Shown: positions 47,534 to 59,481 of the stretch, one piece after another
How positions within the stretch are numbered: position 1 is the stretch's first letter
Layout of the letters: each line of letters begins with the position of its first letter
NCBI GenBank assembly: GCA_021014325.1
Contig: CM037473.1
Span: 23,612,822-23,676,821 of the forward strand
DNA: 64,000 nucleotides
DNA from: Plazaster borealis
Taxonomy: Eukaryota > Echinodermata > Asteroidea > Forcipulatida > Labidiasteridae
Direction of reading: 5' to 3'
Program-made: the position numbers and the translations under genes
Notes under the pieces: model-generated
Told to the model about the DNA's origin: nothing
Databases searched by the model: none
Seen by the model: only the letters and a program-made list of their open reading frames with translations

Positions 47534-47849
47534 TTGAAAAAATTTGCTCGGACCTTATATATATACCTTAGGATGAGTGGGTCAAAAAAAAAAATAATGA
47601 GATGCATACTATGACCTGTGACCTGAGATTTAAAATGACAATAAAAAAAGGAGAAAATCAAACAAAATTGGATTGGTTTTATTTGTTACCTTTATTTTCA
47701 AGAGCACAAATCAAACAATTTGTTAACAAAATCATTACAGATATACACATTACATACACCATTGAATTGTGCTTAATAAGCAAACTAAACCAAGAGACAT
47801 ATTGTCATTACAATATTTATCATTCATAAATATCCCGTACAGTTTCGCT
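47534..47849. other. No recognised feature
   Basis: A-rich sequence with a 75-codon frame of no recognised family. Nothing else to report. Confidence 0.4.
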
Positions 47850-48330
47850 ATTCCTATTGGTGGAGAGCACGTCACGTGGGGGTGTTTAAACGGCTGATAC
47901 AGACACAGCTGGAGCTGTTTAAGACCGGCTAGCTTGGCGTGTTGGGCGCGCACGCTCATTTGCGCCAATTTACTTACGCGGAACGCAGTACATAGCTATT
48001 AGTATACCCGCGCGTAATCTTTTTGTACACGCGCGTACACACAAATCAATGCGCACAAAACAGAATTTTACAAAAGTTTTTTAAATGCACAAACTTCGAA
48101 AATTCGCTCAAACAGATTGTCACAGATTGTCTATAATAGGTTTACTTGTAACTTTTTTAATCGCTTTTTAAGAGTAGGGACTCGTTTTTAAACGACCGTT
48201 TAAAACCTTGCAGGGTCGTGGCCGTGCGATAAAGGCCCTCGCTTTCGGCTCGGGCCTTTATCGCAGGGCCACGACCCTGCCGGTTTTAAACGGCCGTTTA
48301 AGAACTCGTCGCCACTCTTTTATTCCCTTA
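47850..48330. mobile_element. Foldback element X, copy 2 (uninterrupted)
   Basis: The right third, 48169-48320, is a long near-palindrome centred near 48245: GCAGGGTCGTGGCC and GCGATAAAGGCCC on the left are matched by GGGCCTTTATCGC and GGCCACGACCCTGC on the right, with TTTAAAACC/GGTTTTAAA outside. The left part (AGCTGGAGCTGTTTAAGACCGGC, CACGCTCAT) also matches copy 1 near 1.7 kb. No protein is encoded. Confidence 0.75.
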
Positions 48331-50028
48331 GTAATAACCTTTTTCATGTGAAATAAATACTTTGTATTAGAATAAATGTAAAATAAAATGACTTTATTAA
48401 AACTGCCTAACATTACTTTTATTAATATTAAAATTATTAATATCCATCCATTCTTATAGTGTAAATAATTGGCTCAGGGCTATAAGGCCGTTATTGCAGT
48501 TTGTATTTCATAAAAATTTTTTACACATTTTAGAGCTCCAGGTAAATGGAGTTTATTTATCTAGAGTGGTATCCAAAGTAATTGTTTGGCAAAAAGAAAC
48601 AATAATTTTCCAAGAAAGTCTTTTTTTATATAGATTTTGATATAAATTTTTCAATTGTATACGCCTTTTTAATTTAATGTACTTTTATTCATTACGGATA
48701 TAAAATTGCATTTAATGATCTCATAGCACTTAGCTATTTCAAGTAACTTTTTTTTCCAAACAAGTTAAATAGAATTACGTATGTTTCAGTACATTAACAT
48801 CACATTTTGGCATACTGCCTAATTATTGTGAAGATTTTACTTTATTCTAATGCCTCCATTTAAATCTCAATTACTAATTTATGGTACAAGCTCAAAAATA
48901 CTGCTTCCTCAGCAGTAGCGGGGGTAACCAGGGGGTGCCCACTCAGGTTGCTCCCAAATAAGATTGAAAAAAATGAATGGTTCAATACATTATAGCCCAC
49001 CTAATTACGTCTTTGCCCTCATTAACCCCCCCCCCCCCTCCCGCCACCAATAAAAAGGTCTGGTTACGCCACTGTGTCTCTAAGTAATTAAATGACACTC
49101 GTACACTATTGATATTTACAAAACCATTTTGTTTGCATGCATAAAGTAAACATTTTGTAGTATATTTGCTATTAAGGATATTAATTATTTAAATATTTTT
49201 GAATTTAAAAGGTGTGGTATTGTGAAGCCGTAAACCCCGAGGCACGATACTTACATTTACTGTTAAACCTACATAATGAATATTTCTCTAAGCCCGTGCT
49301 TTACACGCTAGAACAAAAATACCACACAATTTAAAGGGCCCTCCAGAGCCCCGCAGCAGCAGCACCCCATGCGAGTGTTAAACAAAAAAACCACTCAAGA
49401 GCCAAGCCCTTCAGTGGGGCAGGAGGGTAGGAGGTAAGGATCATATCCATGGACTCACAAATTACATGGGGGCTGTGGGGATTAAAGCGTCATTGTTGCA
49501 AAGGTCCAATCTAGTATGAACTGTGGTTTTCCTTGCAGCAGGGCGTATATCCGACCCCGTTACCTCGACCTTGCCCTGCTGTAGAGTGCCATTTTGGTTG
49601 AGCGAGAAAGCCAAAGCCCTGAGGGAACTGAACCCATGGCTGGACAGGGTTCTAGGGGTTTGTGTGCTGGGAAATGCTAACCCTTCATTGTCTTGAATGA
49701 TTTAGTGATCACTGTATCCTTGAGTCTACGTCACTCTACTTACCTGTCGAGCAACTACATTTGCATGTTCATCTTACCAGCAGGTATTTACTGCTAAGAG
49801 TTTTAAATATATCATACAATAGCACCATCTGTCGTTACCCACAGTGTCCTGCGGCATGTACGCCTCATGAGCTTCCTCTTTTCTCTTAGCAGCAGCAGGT
49901 AGGACAAGTAAAATCTAAGCTTCTGATTATTCCACTTTAATATCTGTAATTTTGCTAGAGAAGATTTATTAAATTCAGTTTACAAGTTGTAGAGTTCTGT
50001 ACTCGTGCCTTTGTGAAGTTATTTAGTT
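48331..50028. other. No gene recognised; possible 5' end region of the DIRS element
   Basis: AT-rich to about 49300 with a C-run near 49027. From about 49500 the base composition becomes more balanced and leads into the DIRS gag frame, so part of it could be the element's 5' untranslated or terminal-repeat region, but I could not find the terminal repeats. Confidence 0.4.
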
Positions 50029-52050
50029 TTGAGCATTATAAAACGTTTTGGGAGAACCAGCTTGGCCACTACCGGGGGAAAGACACCTCCCCCGGGACAA
50101 GATGAGTTCTTTGGAGACCGCGCCGATAGCATGAAACTGCAGTCGAGCCAGCAGTCTCCCGCCAAGCACCCACAGCCACTCTCGGCTGGGGGTGCTGGCA
50201 ACTCCGCTGACTGGGAAGGGGACCCGACACGGTCTCCTTCTCCGGTCGCGTAACACGGGACCACCAAACGAAAGGGAAACACCAGCAAGGTTAAAGGTAA
50301 AAATTCCTGTGCCGTGGTTGTCCCGAGGAAAGGACGGCAGTGTAGTAAGCGTAGCTCCTACACGGCAGCTACGCCCTCCGCTCTACCTCCGAACATGGGG
50401 CAGTCAGACGAAACTAGCCTGCGTAGTTTGGCGGGAATGATAAACCTCTGTCCCCCGGATCAGTTGCCACCCCCACCGAGCCGGACTTTTGTACAAGCCT
50501 CCAGGCTGTACAGTTACCACCCACTCAGAGTTTGGTTCGCTGGCGGCTGGTCAAATTTCGAGACGCAAAGCGGGCAGCCGTGGGAACTCCCTGGCTTGCC
50601 GGCTCTTCTTCCTTTCGCTTTACGGAACCGGCTTCGTCAAGGATTTTTACCGTTGCCCCCGGCATCATCCAAATTACCATTGGACATTCTCCCTCTTCCA
50701 AAAAGAAGAGCAAGCAGACTATTGGCAGCATTCGCACCGTTCTTCTTCAAATTCGAATGGTTCATCTAGCCGACACACCGTGGGGACTCGATTTCAAGAG
50801 CTGACTTCATGGAAGCTTTTCAAACGAATTCAGAGTCTTTATCGACCCTATCTTCTACCCACTAGACGGGCGTTGTTGGGGTTCCATCAGCCATGCCTAG
50901 TCATGCTCCACAACACCCTACCAACAAACCTCCAATGATGGAGGGCGGCTGGCACAAGGGCCCAGAGACGTACCGCACAGTTAGCCGTGCTCCGGCGTCT
51001 GTTCTGACTTGAAGCCTTCACCCGTCTATGGCGTTCGATACCGAAGTAATTGCACAACCGCTTACCCAATTTGTGCAATTTTCACACTCTGAACTGAATG
51101 TCCCTGTCAGCGGGGACATCTTGACCTTCCCTTTTGGGGACTCCGAGGAGGATGATGAGGAAGTTGCCTGACAGATGCAATGGCTGTCTGTTACGGAGAT
51201 CGAGCTCCAGCTGGTTCAACGCGACATGACAGGTATTGCAATTACCCTCCCTTACTGATGATTCCCCGCAATTTGAAAGAAGGTCATTCATGCGGAATAC
51301 GGGCCAGTCAACCAGCAAGGTCAACATTTTTCCCGACACTCCCGGTGGAACAGGTGTGCGTGGAGCTCATTTGCGCTATCATGAAGCGCAAATATGGTAC
51401 CCTTTTTGTAAATCCAGCATATTTTGAATATACTCGGCTTAAGACAAGTTGACAGCAGATTTGGGTTCCGCTGCTTCCAAGAAACATTTTGCCAACAAGA
51501 CTCGCGGCAAATTCGAGGATGTCCTTTACAAAGTTGACTCGTCCTCCTTCCTGCTTCCCCTCACAGAGTATTTTAGTGTCAGGTTGTGAGGACTCGACAT
51601 TGCCAGGGGATTTGCTACTCGCAGCTTTTTCATTGCCTCTACCATGGCCTATGCTCGGTGCTTGCAGTTCGCACAAGTTTCGGCCTTGGCAACCTCGTCC
51701 TGCCAGGGAAACGTGCTGGACGCACTTTTCCTCCCCTCGCCTGCAAGAGATTTGAAGACCGCCCACTGCTGGGCCCGGATCTTTTTGCAGGTCAGTTTGA
51801 GGAATTTATGCAGACTGAGGCAAAAAATTTGATGGCAACTGTGAAGATTAACCCCAGAAAACCTCCAACCCCCACTCCAAGGGCGACACAATGCGAACAT
51901 GACTTTGTTTTTCCCCACCGCCAGCCGCTGAAGTCTGCCCGTGGTAGCTTGCGAGGCTGCTTTGACAACACCTGGGGTTTGCGGTCCCTGCAGACTCGGC
52001 CTTTCCTCCCAGACAACAATGGCCCCAACCCAGCCGTGGTGCTCGGGCAC
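50029..52050 (+). pseudogene. DIRS gag remnant
   Basis: The first frame (50029-50769) is broken by a TAA at 50251 but continues in the same frame through KVKGKNS and PRKGRQCSKRSS. An acidic patch FGDSEEDDEE lies near 51136-51165 and a later piece reads RPLLGPDLFAGQFEEFM (about 51758-51810), a style typical of DIRS gag. Frames shift at least twice. A homologous but diverged gag lies on the opposite strand at 54735-55745. Confidence 0.6.
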
Positions 52051-52189
52051 CGGCCCCCCCCCCCCATTTTTCTGGGGGCTTGCATAGGTGACTTACTTAA
52101 CTCGTGGTGACCTCTCGCCGTAGGATCCCATGAGAGGTCGGCTTTGGACATTTGCGGGGTCCGACTGGTGAGTGCTCGATACAATCAGT

Positions 52190-52455
52190 CAATTTTTCTG
52201 GGAGCGGCACTTGACCTCAAGAGGGGGATGGCTCGTCCTACAGAGGACAGCTGTTGAACCTGCGACAGTGCGTATTCATTTTATTCCAATAAAGGTGGCC
52301 CCGGCGCAGGCTAAGGGCTACCTAGGTTTTATGGCCAGCCTGGTGTACGACGTGGAATTTTGCAGGTTGAGGATGTGCCCCATTCAGCTTCACCTGCTCT
52401 CATTCTACCGGCCAAGATGTCGTTGCATCAACTATCCAGGGCTGACCATGCCCTG
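52190..52455 (+). pseudogene. DIRS reverse transcriptase, 3' fragment
   Basis: Reads FLGAALDLKRGMARPTED in one frame, then VAPAQAKGYLGFMASLV and RLRMCPIQLHLLSFYRP in another. These are characteristic post-palm segments of DIRS reverse transcriptase. The upstream palm, with the LKDAY and YxDD motifs, is missing from this copy. Confidence 0.7.
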
Positions 52456-52471
52456 ACTGCTACCACACCTC

Positions 52472-52939
52472 CAATGGTGGCTCAACTTGGCCAACCTTAC
52501 AGCCTTTCGAACGCCACAGCCGTCACTGACCATCACAACAGACGCGTCATTTTCCGGCTGGGGGGCCACCCCACCCCCATTCCAGGTGGCGGGTCTGTTG
52601 GGGCCCGAATATCTTGCGAGCCATATAAACGTGCTCGAGTTGTAGGCGGTCTTCAATGCACGCTTTCATTTCCGATCCCTAATTACAGGCCGGGCTATCC
52701 TGGTTCGGTGCTGCAACGCCACAGTGGTGGCTTATATCATTCCAGGGGGGCACACAGTCGGGGCATGCACACGGTCTGGCCATCTGTGCGCGCTCCCATG
52801 GAAGCTCTTTCATTGGTGTATCCGCCACAGGATAACAGAAGAGAATGTTACCGTCGACGCCCTCTCCAGGAGTTGGATCCTTCCGATGGAGTTGACACTG
52901 GTAGCTCAGTTTTCAGCTCTTTTTCAGCTAGTCGTTTGA
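52472..52939 (+). pseudogene. DIRS RNase H domain
   Basis: One frame carries QWWLNLANL, TDASFSGWGA, ASHINVLEL, VVAYIIPGGHTVGACTRS and ENVTVDALSRSW, the ordered RNase H signatures of DIRS polymerases. A TAG at 52643 and a TGA at 52937 interrupt it. The position that normally holds the aspartate just before the (N)xTVVAY segment is cysteine here (CCNATVVAY), so one catalytic acid is lost. Confidence 0.75.
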
Positions 52940-53920
52940 TCGCATGTCAATCTATTTGCTTCAGGGGACAATCATCATTTTCTGGTCTACTGCATAAGGG
53001 TTCCTGACCCCCGTGCATGGCAGACGAACACTCTGGCAATGCGGTGGGACGGGCTACTGGCAAATGCTTTTCCCCCGTTCTCTCTCATTCCTCGGATGTT
53101 AACCAAGCTGGAGCAGGAGAACTGCAAGGTCCTCCTCATAGTTCCTTTCTGGCCCCGCCAGCCATGGTTCACAAGACTGGCCAGACGCTTTGTCCAATGG
53201 TCAGTGGTACCATAGAGAGCAGATATACTGTTCCAGCCCAGCTCGGGTTTCCTACATCCGGCTCCGCAGGAACGTCACCTAACATGCTGGGTGCTCCGCA
53301 GTCCTGCAGTCCCTCCGCATCTCTACAAGTATCTCTAATCCCCCGATACTTCTATAGGGGAGGTAGCAGATTTCCTAGTGTATTTGTTCAAGAGTGGCCT
53401 TACGGCCACGGTTAAGAACTACTGGTCGGCCATAGTGGCGATTCACGGAGGCTTCAAAGACGGATCCTCTGTGTCAGAAAACCAGGCACTTAGCCAGCTA
53501 TTTAAGGGGATGTTTGTTTCTCTGTTTGTTTATTATAAACTTTATCAAGACCCCCTTTTGGGCCAATGGGCAGCACATTTCTTTTACAGTTGTCTGTTAA
53601 GGTCATCTTCTTGTTAGCAGTAGCTACATTTAGAAGACGTTGCAAGCTACATTCCCTTTACGTAAGATCCAGGGCACATCTGGTGGGAACCGGTTGGTGT
53701 ACGCGTGATCCCTAAGGCAGGATTCTTGACTAAAAATCAATTGGACTCCTTTTCCCCCTCGGACATCCCAGACATCAAATCATTCTCGTCTGTGCCAAAG
53801 GACAAATTGTTGTGTCCAGTCAGAGCTATAAAGTGGTACATCAACCGCAAGAAGATGCTTCGACCGGGGCACTCCCAACTTCCAAAAAAGGTGAGTTCCT
53901 TTGTTCTGATTCCTTTATAA
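52940..53920 (+). pseudogene. DIRS polymerase tail and tyrosine recombinase, C-truncated
   Basis: Continuing mostly in the same frame: WDGLLANAFPPFSLIP, VLLIVPFWPRQPWF, then the recombinase N-terminal domain VADFLVYLFKSGL...AIVAIHGGFKDGSSVS, a shifted segment FLLAVATFRRRCKLHSL that contains the first catalytic arginine region, and KLLCPVRAIKWYINRKKMLR. The downstream H-x-x-R box and the nucleophile tyrosine are absent; similarity stops near 53900. Stops occur near 53214, 53330 and 53615. Confidence 0.7.
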
Positions 53921-54029
53921 CCATATTATATGTATCATATGATATGAAAATAGTGTATGTCTATATAGATTCAATGTGGCATGGGGTTTTTATCCTTGTG
54001 TTTTCGCATAAACAATTATGTGGTAGACC

Positions 54030-54600
54030 ATCAGTGGCCTCTCGCATACCCAGTGCTAATACTCTGTGCTGGTCCATGGAAGGATCACAGGGTGGTGGAC
54101 AATTAGCTCGACATCAGGATCATATAGTCCTTCTGCTTGATCTTGGTCAGGACGTTGGCAATGTGGGTCAGAGGTGGGAAGGCATAATTGAACAGCCGGT
54201 CTCATCAAATCAAGAGGTCGTCCATCCCCCTCCAATAGTCCAGAGGTATCGAAACGTGGAGGTAGGCGTCTTTCAAGTCGCAGCTCATCGCCCGCATGTG
54301 TGAGCCGATTGACTCTAAAAAAATAGTTTGGAAAGTCTCCATCCAGAATAGCATCTGGCTGACAGGGGGCACAAGATTTCTAACACATAGCTGTTATTAA
54401 TGGTCATGAGTACCCATCGGTCAGATCAAACTTGAGCCAAGGACCCCATCAAATTCAGCAGCCCCATGAATAACATGGAGCCTCAGGTGTCCTATTAGAA
54501 CTGGTGGCCAGCAGGTTGGGTTTGTGTACTGCAAAACCCATCCTTATTTTAGGTATGGCCATGGAACCTACTATACGGGTCGCCTTAAATGACTGGTGGC
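54030..54600 (-). pseudogene. DIRS reverse transcriptase fragment on the minus strand
   Basis: On the minus strand FWMETFQTIF and CDLKDAYLHVSIPL (about 54238-54350) give the start of a DIRS reverse transcriptase, with the LKDAY motif that contains the first catalytic aspartate. After about 54235 the reading jumps to RLFNYAFPPLTHIANVL, a segment that normally lies far downstream after RNase H. The palm motif C and RNase H have therefore been deleted. Confidence 0.65.
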
Positions 54601-54734
54601 GTGGGATCCAAAAAGCCGCTTTGGCCTTTGGTTTAGGGGACGACTTGTCAGATGGAGCAGTGGTTTCTTTAGGTTGACCTTATCTGTAGCCTCCAACCAC
54701 TTTGCCTCTGCGTCCATAGATTCATAAAAAATGT

Positions 54735-55745
54735 TCCGCTAAGAGGTCAGCACTAAGTGGGAAGGTGAGCATAAGGAGCACAAGAGCACATCCAATACTG
54801 TAGACCTGTGGGAGGCAGTCCTTAGCAACAATTCTTGAGTGAAATGTCCGAGGTCAGTTGGCAACCCAAAGTTAAAGCAGTGGAAGGCCACTGTCAGCAG
54901 GTCTGTCAGGATAGAGGAATCCTCCTTGAACTCGGAGGTGAAGATGAACACATCCCGAAGTGAGAAGCCAAGTCCACCATCTTCAAGGTGTCCTCTGGTT
55001 TGCTCTGGTTACCATCCGAAATGGCAGTTTTAGCTGATGATGATCCACTATGGGTCGCCAATTTGTCCTTGCCGTAGCTGGGCAGGACTGGATGCAGGAA
55101 GAGTTTCTCAAAGTCGTTTGACAGGAAAAGGTAGTAAATCAGTTGACGCTTCTAAAAGGGCTTCCAGGTCATCTTATAGCCATGGCATTGATGTGTTCCA
55201 TGCACATCCAGTAGAGGGGCAGCTCCGGGAATACCGGAGCACTCCGATTTTCAGATAAACCCTTCCGGTGTTTGAAGGACTTATGCTCATTGACAGTGGA
55301 TTCCTCAGGTTGCGAGATCAAAAGAAAGTGGGAGCAGGAGGCAAGTGTGAGCAGTGGTCACTGGGCTGTGTCAAGTATTATCCATGGACAGTGGTAACCC
55401 TTCAAGTCAGTATGGCAGGTGAGTAGGAGTCTGGGCTTGTTTCAGCTGATGGTCTTTCTTTGGGCCCTCAGCAAAGGAGAAAGTTTTGTATTTAACCTTG
55501 CCGGTGAGGGAACTCTTAATTGGCTAGTGCCTTGCGCACTGGCCGGGACCGGAGACCAGGGCCAACGAGATTGCCTGTGCCTGGAGCCTTTAGTGGTTGG
55601 GGTGCTGGCTGGGGGATCGCCGACTCAGTGACAAGATATTGTCACTGGTGCAGTCCCCCGAGGACTCTGCCTGTTCCAAGGAGAAAAATTTCTCCCTATT
55701 AAGGACAGGCTCAGACCTCAGTCTAGTTGAAGACATGCTGCCCTG
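54735..55745 (-). pseudogene. DIRS gag remnant on the minus strand
   Basis: Minus-strand segments SLEQAESSGDCTSDNILSLS, SFAEGPKKDHQLKQ, PELPLYWMCMEHINAMAI and FKEDSSILTDLLTVAFHCFN follow one another with several stops and shifts. Order gag then reverse transcriptase, reading right to left, shows a second DIRS copy tail to tail with the one at 50029-53950. Confidence 0.6.
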
Positions 55746-56342
55746 TCCATGCAAGTCTGTAGCAGAGTTTAGCGCAACTCAAATTTGGCATGACCACAAC
55801 ATACAAGCACAAGTCAAACCTTGCAACTAGAGTGCAATAGCCAAGTTTTGACGCTCAATGCCACTATATGCCACTGTCAGTGTGAGCAAAAACATTTAGA
55901 TGATGACTTTTTGAGTAAAAACTCTCAACTTGTACTACTTTTTTACTAATTTTAGAGATATCCTTGTGGACCAAAGAGTGCATTTAGTACTGCAAAGAAG
56001 CAATGTGTATTATGGTTTTCAGCCATCGCCCAGTTTTATAAAGCTGCTTACTGGTTTGCAACTTGCTGTGCATACTATAGCAGACAAACATGCACGTAAT
56101 TTTATAAGCAAGTTGATTTTATGGACGATCAAATCCCTCTTACAGACAAATACATGAACATTAAAAACCATTAATATATGCTTTACATACAAGGTGAAAC
56201 AAATTAAAGAAGTGAATAAATTATATCACTTGTTATGTTTCTAATAGAACACAATTTCTAATTGCAAGGGTGCATACATGTGCGAAGTTTGAAAACAAAG
56301 ATAAAACTTTATCACAAATTTCTTCCTAACGTATGCTTTTAA
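55746..56342. other. No recognised feature
   Basis: A 75-codon plus-strand frame (55930-56157) has no family signature. The interval separates the DIRS remnant from the repeat array. Confidence 0.4.
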
Positions 56343-58143
56343 AGTAGGGAGAGGTTACAAGCACCTCACCCTCAGCCAAGATCCCCACCATCTGGACCCA
56401 ACTTCATGGCACTGATTACCATGGAATACAGAAAAACATTTTGTAAAAGGATAATGAGACAGGGCTCCATTAATATGAACAAAGATAAACTTGAATACTT
56501 TGCTAAAACGTTACAAATTTATTTGTAAGAGGGGAGAGGTTACCAGCACATCACCCTCAGCCAAGATCCTCAGCATCTGGCTTGATCTAGAATTCAAATT
56601 AAACCGGAAGTTTCACAATAATTTCTACAGAAAAAGTTGCCAAAAGGATGACAGGACAGGGCTTTGCTAGCAAAGATAAACGTTCTCATACATGTTTTTG
56701 AATGGATGTTTTAGAGGGGAGAGGTTACCAGCACATCACCCTCAGCCAAGATCCTCAGCATCTGGCTTGATCTAGAATTCAAATTATACTGGGAGTTTCA
56801 CAATAATTTCTACAGAAAAAGTTGCGAAAAGGATGACAGGACGGGGCTTTGCTAACAAAGATAAACGTTCTCATACATGTTTTAGAATGGATGTTTTAGA
56901 GGGGAGAGGTTACCAGCACATCACCCTCAGCCAAGATCCTCAGCATCTGGCTTAATCTAGAGTTTAAACCAGAACATGGGTTTCACAATACTTCCTACAG
57001 AAAAAGTTGCCCAAAGGATGACAGGATAGTGCTTTGTTAACAAAGATAAATGTCCATTCAATGTTTAAGAGGGGAGAGGCTACCAGTACATCACCCTTGG
57101 CCAAGATCCTCAGCATCTGGCTTTGCCTAGAGTTTAAATCAAACTTTGGGTTTTCACAATAATTTCTACAGAACAAAAATTGCCGTAAAGGAATTATTAT
57201 AGTACAAAGATAAACTTCCCTTAAATGTTTAAAAATTGAAGTTTAAGAGGGGAGAGGTTACCAGCACATCACCCTCAGCCAAGATCCTCAGCATCTGGCT
57301 TGGCCAGAGTTTAAATCAAACTCCGAGTTTTCAAAATAATTTATACAGAAATAAAGTTGCTCAAAGGTTGATAGGCACAAAGGATGTTTAAATGGCAGTT
57401 TGTTGGTGATTTGCATTAATATTTCCCAAGGTTGTTGTCACTGGAAGTTTAAGAGATGTTACTAGCACATCACCCTCGGCTAAGATCCTCAGCATCTGGC
57501 AAGAATTGAAAGAAAGAGATCTTGTGTCTGACACTATCTGGAGACACCTCTTAGTGAAGAGCCGGAATCTAGATGTTGGCGAACTTTACCCTCAGCCTCG
57601 ATCCTCAGTTTCCTCTAAGACTGAAATTGAACGGGTGATGAGCTAAGAGTAACTAACATTTGCAGTTTAGCTTTGCATGACAGAAATCTCTTGGTTTACA
57701 AGAGAATTTGTAATGAAACTTCCGAAATGTTTTTAATTTAGTCTTAAAGAGGGGAGAGGTTACCAGCACATCACCCTCGGCCAAGATCTTCAGCATCTGG
57801 CCAGATCTAGAGTTTTAAATCAAACTTTGTTTTTCCATATTCTGACAAATGAATATACATTGACACTCCCAAATAAAGTTTTTTTTAAGAGGGGAGAGGT
57901 TTCAAGCACATCACCCTCAGCCAAGATCCTCAGCATCTGGCAAGGTTTGAATGATCCTTTTGGAGTTGAAGGTTCAACTCAATTATTTGCAGGTTGGTGG
58001 AAACAAAACATGCTTTGTGGTCACATTGTAGTGGCAGAAAAGACTGTCTGATATTTTAGCTTTAATTGATGATTTCTTTTAACACATTTAGAGGGGAGAG
58101 GTTTCTAGCACATCACCCTCGGCCAAGATCAGTAGCATCTGGC
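56343..58143. repeat. Spaced array of a ~52-nt conserved core (11 copies)
   Basis: The core AGAGGGGAGAGGTTACCAGC...ATCACCCTCAGCCAAGATCC...CAGCATCTGG starts at about 56345, 56529, 56713, 56898, 57068, 57246, 57452, 57588 (fragment), 57748, 57888 and 58090. Spacing is about 185, 185, 170, 178, 205 and then 136-202 bp. In copies 2-6 the spacers are also related (TTGCCAAAAGGATGACAGGAC, AAAGATAAACGTTCTCAT), but in copies 7-11 they are unrelated while the core stays nearly the same. The core is not an exon with matching splice sites. One plus frame (GEVTSTSPSAKILSIW) stays open across it. Confidence 0.85.
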
Positions 58144-59481
58144 TTTTGTTTTGCATTTTAGTTTGTTGTACTGTATCTCAATTCAGCATTTTGGCAGGAT
58201 GGGTTTCCAGTTGACAGTGACAAGCAGAATTTTCCATGTTGGCCATTTAGCAAATGATTTAGAATATGAAGAAACTGTGTGACGCTTCCATGCTAAAGTT
58301 AGTAGTCAGGTTTAAAAGACAAATCAGTTGAAGTCATTTAAGGCTGTAGAGCAAAAAGTGGCTGCTTTCAAAATACCAGTTGCTTCCAGAAGATTTAACG
58401 TTTGTAGACTATTGTGTTTTGAATATCATCTTTAAAGAAACAGTTTTGCAAGTGAAGATTGGAGATCATTGGTGAGGCAGTCCTTGAAGTGTTGAATCTG
58501 CAGGTGCTGAGATCTCTCCCTCCCCATGAATGCATATTGGAGACAGAAGAAAGTTCTCCAATAGTAGAAACATTGAATATGCATTTAGGTGATGTGTTAG
58601 AAACACTGAATATGCGTTTCACTCAATTAAAACCCCCACAGATTTACAAAACATTACCATAATTGTTGGAAATACATGTACCACCTTAACCTTTAACATA
58701 TATTTATCAACAAACTTCTAATCCAGCTAATCCAATACAGTTCTGCAACAAGCGTTGATCCGTTGAGTGCAATGTTTTAGAGTTCTTGTGATGTCAGAGT
58801 GGGTTACAATTTCAGCCGTAACAGTTTGTGCTTGTGTCCTTATTAAAATGGTGCCCATATAACTCCTTTATTTTATTTGGCAGTCCTGTAGTTGAAGTAC
58901 AAGCTCTTGGATTCTGAATGTCTGAATGTCTTAATTCAAACTAAATGCAGTATTCCTGAATAAAATAGAGTTCTTGTATGAGCAAGGTCTTGGTTTTATC
59001 TCCAGAGGAAAGACAATGTTCGTGAGGTGCTCTTGTGCTTACCGATGTCGTATTTCAAATTATTTGACTGTTGTAAAAGCTTGTGATCTTTTCCTCCTTT
59101 CCTTGAAATGCTACACCGCACTCTTTGGGTTTGCTTTAGTCATTGACTCCTGAATCTTGTGCAGCTCATACTCAACACAACAATGGGGTTGCCATCTGCA
59201 AAAAGGTAGTAATCAGTGTCAAATGCAAAAATGTAACTTGGAGCTTAGAAAAATGCAGCTTAAAAATGGAATTGCCCATGTACAAATATTCCGAAATCTT
59301 CCCAAGAATTTATGTATCAGAAAGACTTGAATTGGGTCCCAAAATTTGTTTTTTCAAATCGACCATATTTTTGGCCAAGTTTAGACAAAGCCAGGTGAAT
59401 TTGAATTCATCACATTTCAGTTTCAACAAATGTTGTTGTCTTCACTATTTTTTATTCTGCAACGTAACTCTTTGTCTGCCT
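58144..59481. other. No gene recognised
   Basis: Overlapping frames on both strands at 58395-58660 and a 128-codon plus frame at 59143-59529 lack splice partners or family signatures. The latter runs into the hairpin insertion below. Confidence 0.4.

Larger units (their letters stand above)
50029..53950 (+). mobile_element. Degenerate DIRS-type retrotransposon (plus copy)
   Basis: In order: gag-like acidic and proline-rich region, a piece of reverse transcriptase, RNase H, and the front half of a tyrosine recombinase. DIRS elements use a tyrosine recombinase instead of a DDE integrase for insertion. The copy is dead: numerous stops, an apparent loss of the reverse-transcriptase palm between about 52100 and 52190, and a missing recombinase C-terminus. 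Outer boundaries are approximate. Confidence 0.75.

Noticed and set aside
53812..54303. 163-codon plus-strand frame
   Set aside because: Its second half overlaps the minus-strand DIRS reverse transcriptase, which has clear family motifs.
56343..58143. CRISPR-like repeat-spacer array
   Set aside because: The units are about 52 nt with spacers of 90-150 nt, several spacers are related to each other, there are no cas genes, and the context is a eukaryotic genome with introns and retrotransposons.
56343..58143. Box C/D or H/ACA snoRNA cluster in the repeated core
   Set aside because: The minus strand has CTGA and TGATG motifs, but in the wrong order for C and D boxes, and no terminal stem or H/ACA hinge is visible.
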